Origin: JBOGIG01 sp050742455
GTDB taxonomy: Bacteria; Actinomycetota; Acidimicrobiia; Acidimicrobiales; JBOGIG01
Length of the DNA: 34,874 nt
Direction: 5' to 3'
NCBI GenBank assembly: GCA_050742455.1
Contig: JBOGIG010000099.1
Span: 1 to 34,874, forward strand
Shown: one piece after another, positions 25,833 to 33,196 of the stretch
Numbering within the stretch: position 1 is the stretch's first letter
Layout: each line of letters begins with the position of its first letter
Notes under the pieces: generated by a model
What the model saw: the letters and a program-made list of their open reading frames with translations, nothing else
What the model was told of the DNA's origin: nothing
Databases searched by the model: none
Program-made: the position numbers and the translations under genes

Positions 25833-27080
25833 TCAGAGCCCCCCGGGTCCGATGGCCAAGAGGACGGCCAAGGCGATGACGCTCGCCGGCAACCCCACCC
25901 GCCACCCGATGCGGGCGTAGTCCCTCGGGGTAAATGCCACACCCATCTGCCTGGTGGATTCCAACCACAACAGGCTGGCGAGGGAGCCGGTCACCAAGAT
26001 GGAGGGTCCCATGTTGACCCCCAGTAGAAGGGCCCACAGGCCCGGGGTCACGTGGTGAGAACTGCCCGTCAGCCCGACCAGTAGGGCGGGCAGGTTGTTT
26101 ACCACGTTGGCGGCCACGGCGGCCCCCCCGGCCAGGATTGCGGTGGAGCCCACTCCCCGGCCGGCCAACAGGTGGTTCAGTCCCAACTGGCGCCCGACCG
26201 CTCCGGCCAGTACTGCCAGGGAGGCCGCCACCAGGGCAGTCCCCCACGGCACGGCCCTACCGGGGATCGAGCCCAATAGGGCGACGAGCACGATGTCGGC
26301 CGCCACAGCCACCTGCCATGGAGCCAAGCCAACGGACGGGCCAGCCACGAAGCCCGCCAGGACCAGCACCACGATGACCCCTCCGATGGCCAAGGCGTGG
26401 CGGCGGGCACGCTCGGCGCGGGCGGGAGCGAGGCTGGTCGGGCCATCCAAAGCGATGGCGTGGCCTGTGGGAGTCACGGGCCGGGACGGGCCGAGGAGAC
26501 CCTTTGCCACGGCCCAGCGGTAAAGTCCGTAGCCCACCACGGTGGCGGCAAGGGAAGGTAGGGCAAGGTGGTCCAGAAACGGACCTGGTCCCGCCCCGGT
26601 ACGGCCGGAGGCGATGAGGTTGGTCAGATTTGAAACCGGCAAGGCGCTGGAGGCCAGGAGGGCGAGAATAACCGGCTGCACGGCCAGCACCTTGGGATTG
26701 ATCCCGCGGCGGCGGGCGATTCGGATGTACAGCGGGGTGAGCAGGACGACCGATGCATCGAGGTTCAACACCGTGGTCACCGCGGCGGCTAGGGCCCACA
26801 GCCAGCCGGTCATGCGACTCCCTCCCACGAACCGACTGGCCAGGGATTCGAAGAACCCCAGCCGATCCAGCATCACGGCCAGGGGCACCGCGGCAACCAG
26901 GAAACCCACGGCGCCCGCCAAGGGCCTCAGGTCGTGGCCGACTTGGCTCAAACTTGAGATTTCCACCAACACCACCACGACCGCGGCCGCCGTCGGGGTG
27001 AGCCAGGCCGGGATTCCCCACGGGCGCGCCACTGCTCCGGCCACGCCGATCAGAAGCAGTATCAGGGCCAGAACTTCCAC
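25833..27080 (-). CDS. ArsB/NhaD-like ion transporter superfamily permease
   Basis: A 415-residue polytopic membrane protein with about ten to twelve hydrophobic helices. Seen: two inverted-repeat-like halves with the superfamily hairpins NLDASVVLLTPLYI (first half) and NVVNNLPALL (second half), plus PVSNLTNLIASG. These resemble ArsB arsenite/antimonite permeases and related NhaD or citrate-type carriers. No arsR, arsC or other resistance gene is adjacent, so arsenite is only one possible substrate. The start is GTG at 27080 with AGGAGG about 13 nt upstream, rather far. It is divergent from the acyl-CoA ligase with only 30 bp between the start codons, so promoters must overlap or lie in the neighbouring coding sequence. 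Confidence 0.8.
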   Translation of the reverse strand: MEVLALILLLIGVAGAVARPWGIPAWLTPTAAAVVVVLVEISSLSQVGHDLRPLAGAVGFLVAAVPLAVMLDRLGFFESLASRFVGGSRMTGWLWALAAAVTTVLNLDASVVLLTPLYIRIARRRGINPKVLAVQPVILALLASSALPVSNLTNLIASGRTGAGPGPFLDHLALPSLAATVVGYGLYRWAVAKGLLGPSRPVTPTGHAIALDGPTSLAPARAERARRHALAIGGVIVVLVLAGFVAGPSVGLAPWQVAVAADIVLVALLGSIPGRAVPWGTALVAASLAVLAGAVGRQLGLNHLLAGRGVGSTAILAGGAAVAANVVNNLPALLVGLTGSSHHVTPGLWALLLGVNMGPSILVTGSLASLLWLESTRQMGVAFTPRDYARIGWRVGLPASVIALAVLLAIGPGGL

Positions 27081-27110
27081 CGGGTCCGCTTATCCTCCTA
27101 TTGTCGTCCC

Positions 27111-28679
27111 ATGACCAACGGGGCACGGACCGACATCTTGGCTTCTTATGCACTGGCATTTGGGGACAAGCCGGCTCTGATCGAGGACCGCGCAGAGCGT
27201 CAGATCAGATGGACCTTCGCCCAACTGGACTCCATGTCTAACCGCCTGGCCAATGTCCTGGCCCATCTTGGTGTCGTCCCCGGAGACAAAGTCGTGTGGT
27301 GCGGACCCAATTCGGCCGAGATCGTCACCGCTATGCACGCCATCCGGAAGGTAGGCGCCACCGCCGTTCCCCTCAATTACCGCCTGTCGCCTGACGAGGC
27401 GGCCTACGTCATCGACAACTGCGACGCCGGACTGATCTACATCGACGCCGAGTACGCCCCCCTTCTGTCGAGCATCAGGGATGGCCTTGCCCGGCTGAAG
27501 CACGTGGTGGTCTTCGGGGGACCGGCCCCGGCAGGGTGCCTGGACGGTGACGCCCTGGTGGCAAAGGCCGATTCCTCGGCCCCGCCCCAACCGGCCGGTG
27601 AAGGTGGCGGACCGGCGACCATGATCTACACGTCTGGCACGACAGGGCACCCCAAGGGCGCCCTGCGCCGAGGCGGAGGGGACCCGACCCAGGTCGCCGC
27701 CCTGATCGCCCACGTGGGCTACAGCTCCGATGACATCTATCTGACCACCGGACCCCTGTATCACTCCGGTCCCGGGGGGTTCATGACTATTGCCCACGCC
27801 CTGGGTAACACCGTGGTGGTGCAACGCAAGTTCGAGGCGGAGGACTGGCTGAGGCTCATCGCCTCCCACCGGGTCACCTCCACCTTCTCGGCTCCGGCCA
27901 CCATCCGCCTGGCATGCAACCTCGCCCCCGAGGTCAAGGCCCGGTACGACCGCTCGTCCATGAGGGTCATGATCGCCAACGCCGCCCCCTGGCCCATGGC
28001 ACTGAAACAGGCCTACCTGGCCGACTTTCCGGCCGAAAGCCTGTGGGAGGTTTACGGATCCACCGAGCTCGGGGTGGACGCCGTCCTGGCCCCGCCGGAC
28101 CAGTTGCGAAAGCCGGGTTCATGCGGATTGCCCGCCCCCGGGGTCGAGTTGATGCTCCTGGACGACGACGGCGCCGAGATTGCGGCAAGCGGTGTTCCCG
28201 GTGAGCTCTTCGTGCGCTCCAAGAGCGTGTTTTCCACGTACTACAAGGCTGAAGAGAAGTACCAGGCCGGTCGGCACGGCGAATTTCACTCGGTGGGCGA
28301 CATCGCATATAGAGACGAGGAGGGCTATTACTACATCTGCGATCGCAAGAGCGACATGATCATCTCGGGCGGCATGAACGTGTACCCGGCCGAGATCGAA
28401 GCGGTTATCGAAGCCCATCCCGACGTATTCGAGGTGGCCGTGTTCGGCATTCCCAGCCAGGACTGGGGCGAGGCGGTTCACGCCGTGGTGGTGGCTCAAC
28501 CGACCAAGGTCGTGTCCGAACAGGAAGTGACGAACTTTGCCCGTGAGCACCTGGCTGGCTACAAGGTGCCCAAGTCAGTCTCCTTCATGGATGAACTGCC
28601 CCGGACCGGATCGGGTAAGACCCTAAAGCGGGTGTTGAGAGAGCCGTACTGGAAGGATCAGGAGAGGGGAGTTTCCTGA
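27111..28679 (+). CDS. Acyl-CoA synthetase / AMP-dependent ligase
   Basis: A 522-residue adenylate-forming enzyme, likely activating a fatty or aromatic carboxylic acid to its CoA thioester. Seen: the P-loop-like MIYTSGTTGHPKGALR (near residue 167), the adenylate motif YGSTELG (near 317), the hinge SVGDIAYRDEEGYYYICDRK (near 400-419), the A8 motif MIISGGMNVYPAEIE, and the catalytic Lys in PRTGSGKTLKRVLRE near the C-terminus. The domain set is complete. Substrate specificity cannot be read by eye; the fadD family of actinobacteria is the nearest description. It starts at ATG 27111 without a clear ribosome-binding site and is divergent from the permease. Confidence 0.92.
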   Translation: MTNGARTDILASYALAFGDKPALIEDRAERQIRWTFAQLDSMSNRLANVLAHLGVVPGDKVVWCGPNSAEIVTAMHAIRKVGATAVPLNYRLSPDEAAYVIDNCDAGLIYIDAEYAPLLSSIRDGLARLKHVVVFGGPAPAGCLDGDALVAKADSSAPPQPAGEGGGPATMIYTSGTTGHPKGALRRGGGDPTQVAALIAHVGYSSDDIYLTTGPLYHSGPGGFMTIAHALGNTVVVQRKFEAEDWLRLIASHRVTSTFSAPATIRLACNLAPEVKARYDRSSMRVMIANAAPWPMALKQAYLADFPAESLWEVYGSTELGVDAVLAPPDQLRKPGSCGLPAPGVELMLLDDDGAEIAASGVPGELFVRSKSVFSTYYKAEEKYQAGRHGEFHSVGDIAYRDEEGYYYICDRKSDMIISGGMNVYPAEIEAVIEAHPDVFEVAVFGIPSQDWGEAVHAVVVAQPTKVVSEQEVTNFAREHLAGYKVPKSVSFMDELPRTGSGKTLKRVLREPYWKDQERGVS

Positions 28680-28716
28680 TCCGACACCCAAGGGTCCACC
28701 GGGGCGGTCCGGGATC

Positions 28717-28736
28717 CCCTCGTCGCTCAACGAGGG
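28717..28736 (+). terminator. Possible hairpin after the acyl-CoA ligase
   Basis: A perfect 7-bp stem (CCCTCGT / ACGAGGG) with a 6-nt loop, 38 bp downstream of the ligase stop. No T-run follows, so it is a weak terminator candidate or an incidental hairpin. Confidence 0.3.
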
Positions 28737-28780
28737 CGGCGACGGGCGCGCGCCGAGTTCGGCCGTCGGTATGTATCCGG

Positions 28781-29809
28781 GTGTCGGCTCTAGCCGCCGC
28801 CGGCTTGGTGGCCCTGGTGGCCCTGCCGGCCCAGGCCGGCGCTACCTCTGCCCACCCGGCCCCCGCCCCCCGCAGCGCGGTCGACTCGTCCAATGCAGTG
28901 GTCCGTACCCCGGCCTCATCCACCCTGGCTCTGGTGAATGCCCTCGCCCCGCTGGAAAGCCTCTCCCTCACCACCGTCCAGGCCGACATAGCCGGAGCGG
29001 GCCGGTTTCCGGTGGCCGGGTTGGCCACCTACAGCGACGACTGGCTGGAGTACCGGGCAACTCCCACTCCGCATCTTCACGAGGGCATAGACATCGTGGC
29101 CGCCCTGGGTACCCCGATCATCTCCCCCACCGACGGGACGCTCAAGTACTCCACCACCGACCCCGACGGCTATGGCCTGACCGCCATTGTCATCCAACCC
29201 GACGGTACCTACTACGTGATGGCCCACATGAGCGCCATCGTCAAAGGTCTAACCGGTGACCAGCCGGTCCACGTCGGCCAGGTCATCGGCTTCGTCGGGG
29301 ACTCGGGCGATGCCACCGGCCCTCACTGCCATTTCGAGGTCCATCCCCACGGCGGGCCGGGCATCGACGGCAAGCCCCTACTGGACCAGTGGCTGGCCCA
29401 GGCCGTGGCCAATGCGCCCAACGTGATAGCCCGCTTCCAACAGGCCGCAGCCCCTTCGGCTCCCCCCGCGGTCCAAACTGACGTGGCTCTCCCCGTCATT
29501 CCCGCCATCTTCCCCTCGGCAATCGGCGGCACCAGAGCTCCAAGCGGCCTTCAAGATGGCGCGCTGGTCGCCCTGCATCGCTCACCCTCACCAGGACCGG
29601 GCTCGTGGACCACTCTGGCCCTTTTCGTCGCCCTCGTCCTCCTGGGCGCCTCTGTTCTCATGGCCGCCATCGACGCCGACGTGCGCCGGACCCTGGCCCG
29701 GGGCCGGCTGCCGGTCCGCAGGCTTGCCTCATGGGGGGGGCGCCAGCACCGGTCCAGCTCCTCGAACCGGGGAGACCTTCGGCGTGACGCGCAATGGCGT
29801 TGGCGGTAG
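28781..29809 (+). CDS. M23 family metallopeptidase (LytM-type) with C-terminal membrane anchor
   Basis: A 342-residue exported peptidoglycan endopeptidase or LytM factor. Seen: a hydrophobic signal segment (ALAAAGLVALVALPAQAGA), then the zinc motifs H100-x3-D104 (HEGID), H149 in MAHM, and H182-C-H184 (HCHFEVHPHG). The catalytic set looks complete. One transmembrane helix near residues 275-295 (TLALFVALVLLGASVLMAAI) is followed by a strongly basic tail, which suggests the enzyme stays on the membrane with the tail inside. Odd: GTG 28781 gives a signal peptide without basic residues. The codons just upstream would encode RRVRPSVCIR, but no standard start codon precedes them, so initiation may be unusual. 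Confidence 0.86.
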   Translation: MSALAAAGLVALVALPAQAGATSAHPAPAPRSAVDSSNAVVRTPASSTLALVNALAPLESLSLTTVQADIAGAGRFPVAGLATYSDDWLEYRATPTPHLHEGIDIVAALGTPIISPTDGTLKYSTTDPDGYGLTAIVIQPDGTYYVMAHMSAIVKGLTGDQPVHVGQVIGFVGDSGDATGPHCHFEVHPHGGPGIDGKPLLDQWLAQAVANAPNVIARFQQAAAPSAPPAVQTDVALPVIPAIFPSAIGGTRAPSGLQDGALVALHRSPSPGPGSWTTLALFVALVLLGASVLMAAIDADVRRTLARGRLPVRRLASWGGRQHRSSSSNRGDLRRDAQWRWR

Positions 29810-29866
29810 CCGAGCTCCGGCCGAGTCACAGCCTGGGCATACCATGCCGGCCATGGAATTAACGCC

Positions 29867-30163
29867 ATGATCTACCGAAACGATCCAACACATTTTGATC
29901 TGCCCTCCCGACGTCAACGGCCGGGAAGTAGGCCCGTCGTGGCGGTGCTGGCGGTCCTGTTCCTGATCGCCTTTCTCTCTGATCCAAACGGACTGGCCGC
30001 TGTCGCCACCCTGATCGTGTTGGCGGGGATCATCCTTGGGCTTGTTGTTGGCCTAGGTGGCTGGCGTACCCTACGCAGGCCGATCGGATCTCTGTCCGTA
30101 GGCGATGCACTGCTCGGCTGGTTGGCACTGCGTTGGTGGCGGAAACGACGGGACCGTCGATAG
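29867..30163 (+). CDS. Small two-helix membrane protein, unknown function
   Basis: 98 residues. Seen: a polar, basic N-terminus of about 22 residues, one hydrophobic helix VVAVLAVLFLIAFLS, a second AAVATLIVLAGIILGLVVGLGG, then an amphipathic, Trp/Arg-rich C-terminus ending RWWRKRRDRR. No family recognised. It starts 57 bp after the M23 gene. The ATG at 29867 is not preceded by a strong Shine-Dalgarno. Its end lies just before the broken ankyrin gene, so it may be the last gene of the conserved segment. Coding potential is supported by the coherent hydrophobic pattern only. Confidence 0.55.
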   Translation: MIYRNDPTHFDLPSRRQRPGSRPVVAVLAVLFLIAFLSDPNGLAAVATLIVLAGIILGLVVGLGGWRTLRRPIGSLSVGDALLGWLALRWWRKRRDRR

Positions 30164-30207
30164 GAGTCATTCGTGCGACGAGGCGGATCGCACTGGCCGT
30201 TCGATTC

Positions 30208-30702
30208 GACTGGCGCGCCGCGCGAGACGAGAAGCCGGGCGACGTGCCAGCAGCCATAGCCGATGGCGTTGTCAAGCGGGGTGCCGATCGAGCCGCCGGG
30301 GATCTCGAGGTCGGCGCCGCCATCGATGAGCACCACGGCCACGTCCACGTCGTCGGTGCTGGCCGCCCAGTGCAGCGGCGTCTCGGGGCGATCACCACCG
30401 CTATCGGCGTTGGGGTCGGCCCCGGCGTCCAGGAGCAAGGTGACCGCGGCGGGAGCGGCCGGGAAGTAGCGGGGCCAGTCCGTGGCGGCGTGCAGCGAGG
30501 TCCGCCAGCCGCCCGCTGAACCGTTGCGGCCGATCATGCGAACCGAGGCGAGCTGTGGCCGGTCGCGGACCAGGCGTCTCAGGGCGTCGAGGTTGCCGCC
30601 GTGGATTGCCGCGGTCAACTCGACAGCGACGGGGTCGAGGTACCGGTCTGGTACAAGTAAACGCCGTCCCTCGAGTGGGCGACGGCGATATCTAGGAGCC
30701 AT
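30208..30702 (-). pseudogene. Ankyrin-repeat protein, 3'-truncated
   Basis: Ankyrin-repeat domains are recognisable over about 165 residues: LTAAIHGGNLDALRRLV, SLHAATDWPRYFP, LLLDAGADPNAD, TPLHWAASTDDVDVAVVLIDGGADLE and GTPLDNAIGYGCWHVARLLVSRGAPV. The frame stays open to 29914, but after residue ~165 it turns into Arg/Ser/Pro-rich sequence unlike any ankyrin and runs antisense to the small membrane protein gene. The 3' part of the gene therefore seems to have been lost near 30.2 kb. Intact relatives, as I recall them, continue with further helices after this position. A still-expressed short protein cannot be ruled out. Confidence 0.65.
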
Positions 30703-30706
30703 CGGA

Positions 30707-30749
30707 CCTGGTAGTTCGGGTCCTGCCTGGTAGTTCGGGTCCTGCCTGG
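30707..30749. repeat. 19-bp tandem repeat between the ankyrin remnant and the XRE gene
   Basis: Two exact units (cctggtagttcgggtcctg) at 30707-30725 and 30726-30744, and a partial third to 30749. It lies just before the operator region of the XRE/Fic operon, outside any convincing gene. Confidence 0.9.
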
Positions 30750-30775
30750 CGGTACGAAACCGACTTGGTCCATCG

Positions 30776-30818
30776 TTCCATATCTGGATGGATATATGCT
30801 ATCATTCCAAATATGGAA
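30776..30818 (+). promoter_or_regulatory. Two operator-like palindromes at the start of the XRE/Fic operon
   Basis: TTCCA-N4-TGGAA (perfect) at 30805-30818 and TTCCA-N4-TGGAT (one mismatch) at 30776-30789, centres 29 bp apart. The ATG of the XRE gene (30813) lies inside the downstream site. An AT-rich stretch TATATGCTATCAT sits between them and could supply a -10 element, giving a leaderless or nearly leaderless mRNA. Binding by the encoded XRE protein, giving autorepression, is the natural inference. Confidence 0.6.
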
Positions 30819-31562
30819 GGCGCCGGCGCACTCTTGCGGGAGATGCTGGCGTCATCCGGGCTGAGCGCTTCGGGCGTGGCTAGACGAGCCGGTGTGTCCG
30901 GCTCGACGCTGCACCGTATCGTGAACGACCAGGTCGACCCGTCTTTCGGGACGCTTCGAGAGGTCGCCATCGCGTGCGGCCTACACCTCTCGCTGGCCAC
31001 CTCTCATCTGAGCGACCCGCTGGCGGCGTCAGCTGCCAGGTCGATGCTCGAAGAGGAATACGAACGGCCGGATGACGCGGAAGTCACACGATGGCGGGAG
31101 CGGTTACCCCGCCTCGCCGGAGGAGATGATCCCGTCGAGATCGTAAAAGTCGCCGCTCGCGCTTCATCTCCTCTCCACCGGCCCGGTGGAGCTCTCCATT
31201 CGGGTGAGGTGCTGCTGGCCCGACTGGCGTCCGCCGGTGACGCCTCAGGGGAGCAGTGGGCCATCTCCGGAGCCGCTGGGCTGTACCTCCCTCTCGACGA
31301 CGACGTCGCACCAGCATTGACGATCCTGTGGTGTGAGAACGTGCGTGCCGTCGAGCACTTCCTAGTCGGCAGCGGCCTCCGCCCGACCCACCGTGCCGAC
31401 CGGGTGACGGTCGCCGTCGTCGCTGCTGAGCCAGAGTTGTTCGTCGGGTCGTTCACGCACGGCATCGTCCACTACGTCGCGCCGATCCAGATCATCCTTG
31501 ACTGCATCTCACAAGCCGGGCAAGTGGCTGACGACGCAATCAAGGAGGTGACCTCGTGGTGA
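30813..31562 (+). CDS. XRE-type HTH protein with AbiEi-like C-terminal domain, putative antitoxin
   Basis: 249 residues. Seen: an N-terminal helix-turn-helix (about 5-60; ASGVARRAGVSGSTLHRIVN, then TLREVAIACGLHLSL), a charged middle, and a C-terminal domain. That domain carries ISGAAGLYLPLDDDVAPALTILWC and ends in YVAPIQIILDCISQAG. The last pattern resembles the end of AbiEi-type antitoxins, where a VxPxQxxLDL segment precedes a Gly and helix. This likeness is by eye only. The ATG at 30813 is chosen over an upstream GTG/ATG region because it lies in the operator, as in autoregulated antitoxins. The 3' end overlaps the Fic gene, whose Shine-Dalgarno AGGAGG is inside this reading frame. It probably represses its own operon and may neutralise the Fic partner. 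Confidence 0.78.
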   Translation: MEGAGALLREMLASSGLSASGVARRAGVSGSTLHRIVNDQVDPSFGTLREVAIACGLHLSLATSHLSDPLAASAARSMLEEEYERPDDAEVTRWRERLPRLAGGDDPVEIVKVAARASSPLHRPGGALHSGEVLLARLASAGDASGEQWAISGAAGLYLPLDDDVAPALTILWCENVRAVEHFLVGSGLRPTHRADRVTVAVVAAEPELFVGSFTHGIVHYVAPIQIILDCISQAGQVADDAIKEVTSW

Positions 31563-32410
31563 GTGACCGGCCGCAATGGGCTCGCGGATCGAACCAGTAC
31601 ATCAAGGGCACTGGCGTGCGACGTCAGGAGCCGGACCTTCCGCTGCAGGGCACGGCCCACTCCGACGAGGCACAGCACCAGTACGAATACACCGGGTTGA
31701 CGTGGGAGGCCTTCGGTGTCGAGACAATACCGGCGAGCCAGATCGAACGGTCCCGCCATCGATTTCGCGCCCACCTGCCCGACCTGATCTGGAACACCGC
31801 AGCTCTCGAAGGGAACAACTTCACCCTGCCCGAGGTCCGCACCCTGCTTGAAGGGGTGACGATCGGCGGGAAACGACTCGAGGAGGAGCAGCAGATCATC
31901 GCTTTGAGCGAGGCGTATAACCGACTGGACGAGATGGTTGGCCGCAGAGAGTTCGCCATCCGCAAAGACGTGTCCGACGAGTTGCACGCCCTCGTCGCCA
32001 GGCACGAAGCACTGGACGCGGGACGCTTTCGGGGCGAGGGCACCGCGACCGGTGGCGGGGCCGTTAGCCTCGCCAACGGCGGGTGGGTCCAAGGAACCGA
32101 ACACGGAGCAGGCGGCGTGCTGCTTCGTCAGCACTTCGACGACCTCACGTCATACCTGGCAATGGTCGAGGACCCGCGCCGCCGAGCGCTCATCTACTTC
32201 GCGTCGGCGACCCGCCGCCAGTTCTACTTCGACGGGAACAAGCGGACCGCGAGGCTCATGATGACCGGCGAGCTCATGTCGTACGGCCACGACATCGTGA
32301 GCATCCCTTTCAGTCGCAGGCTGGAGTTCAACAACGCCCTCGACGCGCTGTTCAGCGAGGACGATGGCACCGAGCTGCTTCGCTTCCTCGCCACCTGCAC
32401 GCTCATCTGA
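31556..32410 (+). CDS. Fic/DOC family protein with degenerate catalytic motif
   Basis: 284 residues. Seen: the N-terminal inhibitory-helix motif T81-x3-E85-G86 (NTAALEGNNFTLPEV), typical of self-inhibited Fic proteins, and the Fic loop near 222-233 reading QFYFDGNKRTAR. The canonical loop begins with His (HPFxxGN); here that His is Gln (Q222). The anion-binding G227-N228-K229-R230 and R233 remain. Known: the loop His deprotonates the target hydroxyl in AMPylation, so ordinary AMP transfer may be lost or changed. The starts GTG 31556 (AGGAGG 7 nt before) and GTG 31559 are both possible and overlap the XRE stop. Length and the N-terminal dimer/helical region fit typical stand-alone Fic proteins. 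It is probably the toxin or effector half of the module. Confidence 0.88.
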   Translation: MVSDRPQWARGSNQYIKGTGVRRQEPDLPLQGTAHSDEAQHQYEYTGLTWEAFGVETIPASQIERSRHRFRAHLPDLIWNTAALEGNNFTLPEVRTLLEGVTIGGKRLEEEQQIIALSEAYNRLDEMVGRREFAIRKDVSDELHALVARHEALDAGRFRGEGTATGGGAVSLANGGWVQGTEHGAGGVLLRQHFDDLTSYLAMVEDPRRRALIYFASATRRQFYFDGNKRTARLMMTGELMSYGHDIVSIPFSRRLEFNNALDALFSEDDGTELLRFLATCTLI

Positions 32411-32441
32411 TTCCCTGTGAAGGATGTTTTGTCAAGACCTT

Positions 32442-32485
32442 TCCTTTGGCGAAAACATGCTCGTCCTTTGGCGAAAACATGCTCG
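32442..32485. repeat. Exact 22-bp tandem duplication downstream of the Fic gene
   Basis: Two identical 22-bp units at 32442-32463 and 32464-32485, each containing CCTTTGGCGAAAACATGC. They lie in the 109-bp spacer between the Fic stop and the convergent XRE-cupin stop. No gene or terminator is evident there. Confidence 0.92.
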
Positions 32486-32519
32486 GTGAGCATTCCGGCG
32501 ATTCCGGCCACCGCTTCCT

Positions 32520-33131
32520 CTATTCCTCGGCGCCGCGGGCCGTGTGTCCCAACCCAGTCGAATGAGGTGTATCCCGGTGGATGTGGGCGCGTTGGCCGTC
32601 ACGGTCGAAGATCACGATCACCTCCGCTGGGCCGTCGATCGCGGTGAACCCATGCGGCGTCATGGTGGCGAACTCGGCGGCCTCACCGGTCTCGACAGTG
32701 ATCTCCCGTTCACCAAGCCATAGGCGTACCCGTCCTTCCAAAACGAAGAACCAGTCGTGGCCTGGATGGACCCGCTGCTCCGGGGCGCAGAGGGTCGGCT
32801 CCAGCCGCATCTTGACCGCGCGCGTCGTTCCGGTTGGTCGGCTCAGCGTCCAGGTGGTGCGTTCGCCCGAGCGACTCGGCGTTGGCCGGATGACCACGTC
32901 GTCGTCACCGTGCAGGTCGAGGAGCTGGTCGAGGTCGACCTGAAGGGCGTTCGCCAGCGGCACCAGGACGTCGAGGCTGATCGTGCGCTTGCCGGTCTCC
33001 ACCCGACTAATGGTGGACGGACTGAGGTTGGTGCGGGTGCCGAGGTCGTCGAGGGACAGGCCGAGGGTGTTGCGGAGCGCCCGAAGCCGGCTCCGCACCA
33101 CCGTCTCGATGTCGGTTCGGTCGCCCATCAT
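32520..33131 (-). CDS. XRE-family transcriptional regulator with C-terminal cupin domain
   Basis: 203 residues. Seen: an N-terminal HTH (about 12-66: LRALRNTLGLSLDDLGTRTNLSPSTISRVETGKRTIS) and a cupin barrel (about 110-180) with PGHDWFFVLEGRVRLWLGE and TPHGFTAIDGPAEVIVIFD. This HTH-cupin architecture is a common ligand-responsive regulator form. It is divergently transcribed from the oxidoreductase-methyltransferase gene with 65 bp between them, so that gene is the likely target. Two adjacent ATGs (33131 and 33128) are possible; GGGAGG lies directly upstream, favouring the second. The effector ligand is unknown. Confidence 0.92.
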   Translation of the reverse strand: MMGDRTDIETVVRSRLRALRNTLGLSLDDLGTRTNLSPSTISRVETGKRTISLDVLVPLANALQVDLDQLLDLHGDDDVVIRPTPSRSGERTTWTLSRPTGTTRAVKMRLEPTLCAPEQRVHPGHDWFFVLEGRVRLWLGEREITVETGEAAEFATMTPHGFTAIDGPAEVIVIFDRDGQRAHIHRDTPHSTGLGHTARGAEE

Positions 33132-33141
33132 CCTCCCGATC

Positions 33142-33166
33142 TTGCGAATCTAGCAAATATGTTTGC
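33142..33166. promoter_or_regulatory. Operator-like palindromes between the XRE-cupin gene and its divergent neighbour
   Basis: GCAAA-TATG-TTTGC, a perfect 14-bp palindrome at 33153-33166, is preceded by TTGC at 33142-33145, which forms a second inverted pair with the GCAA at 33153-33156. It is centrally placed in the 65-bp divergent spacer, as expected for a site through which the XRE-cupin protein controls both genes. Confidence 0.6.
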
Positions 33167-33196
33167 GGAATAGGAGCTCGACTGTACCGTACAACC

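Noticed and set aside
28771..29259. Alternative frame beginning ATG 28771
   Set aside because: The M23 metallopeptidase motifs lie in the other frame; this one is low-complexity.
29914..30207. C-terminal part of the open ankyrin frame
   Set aside because: Composition changes abruptly to Arg/Ser/Pro-rich and it is antisense to a coherent small membrane protein, so it was treated as read-through after truncation.
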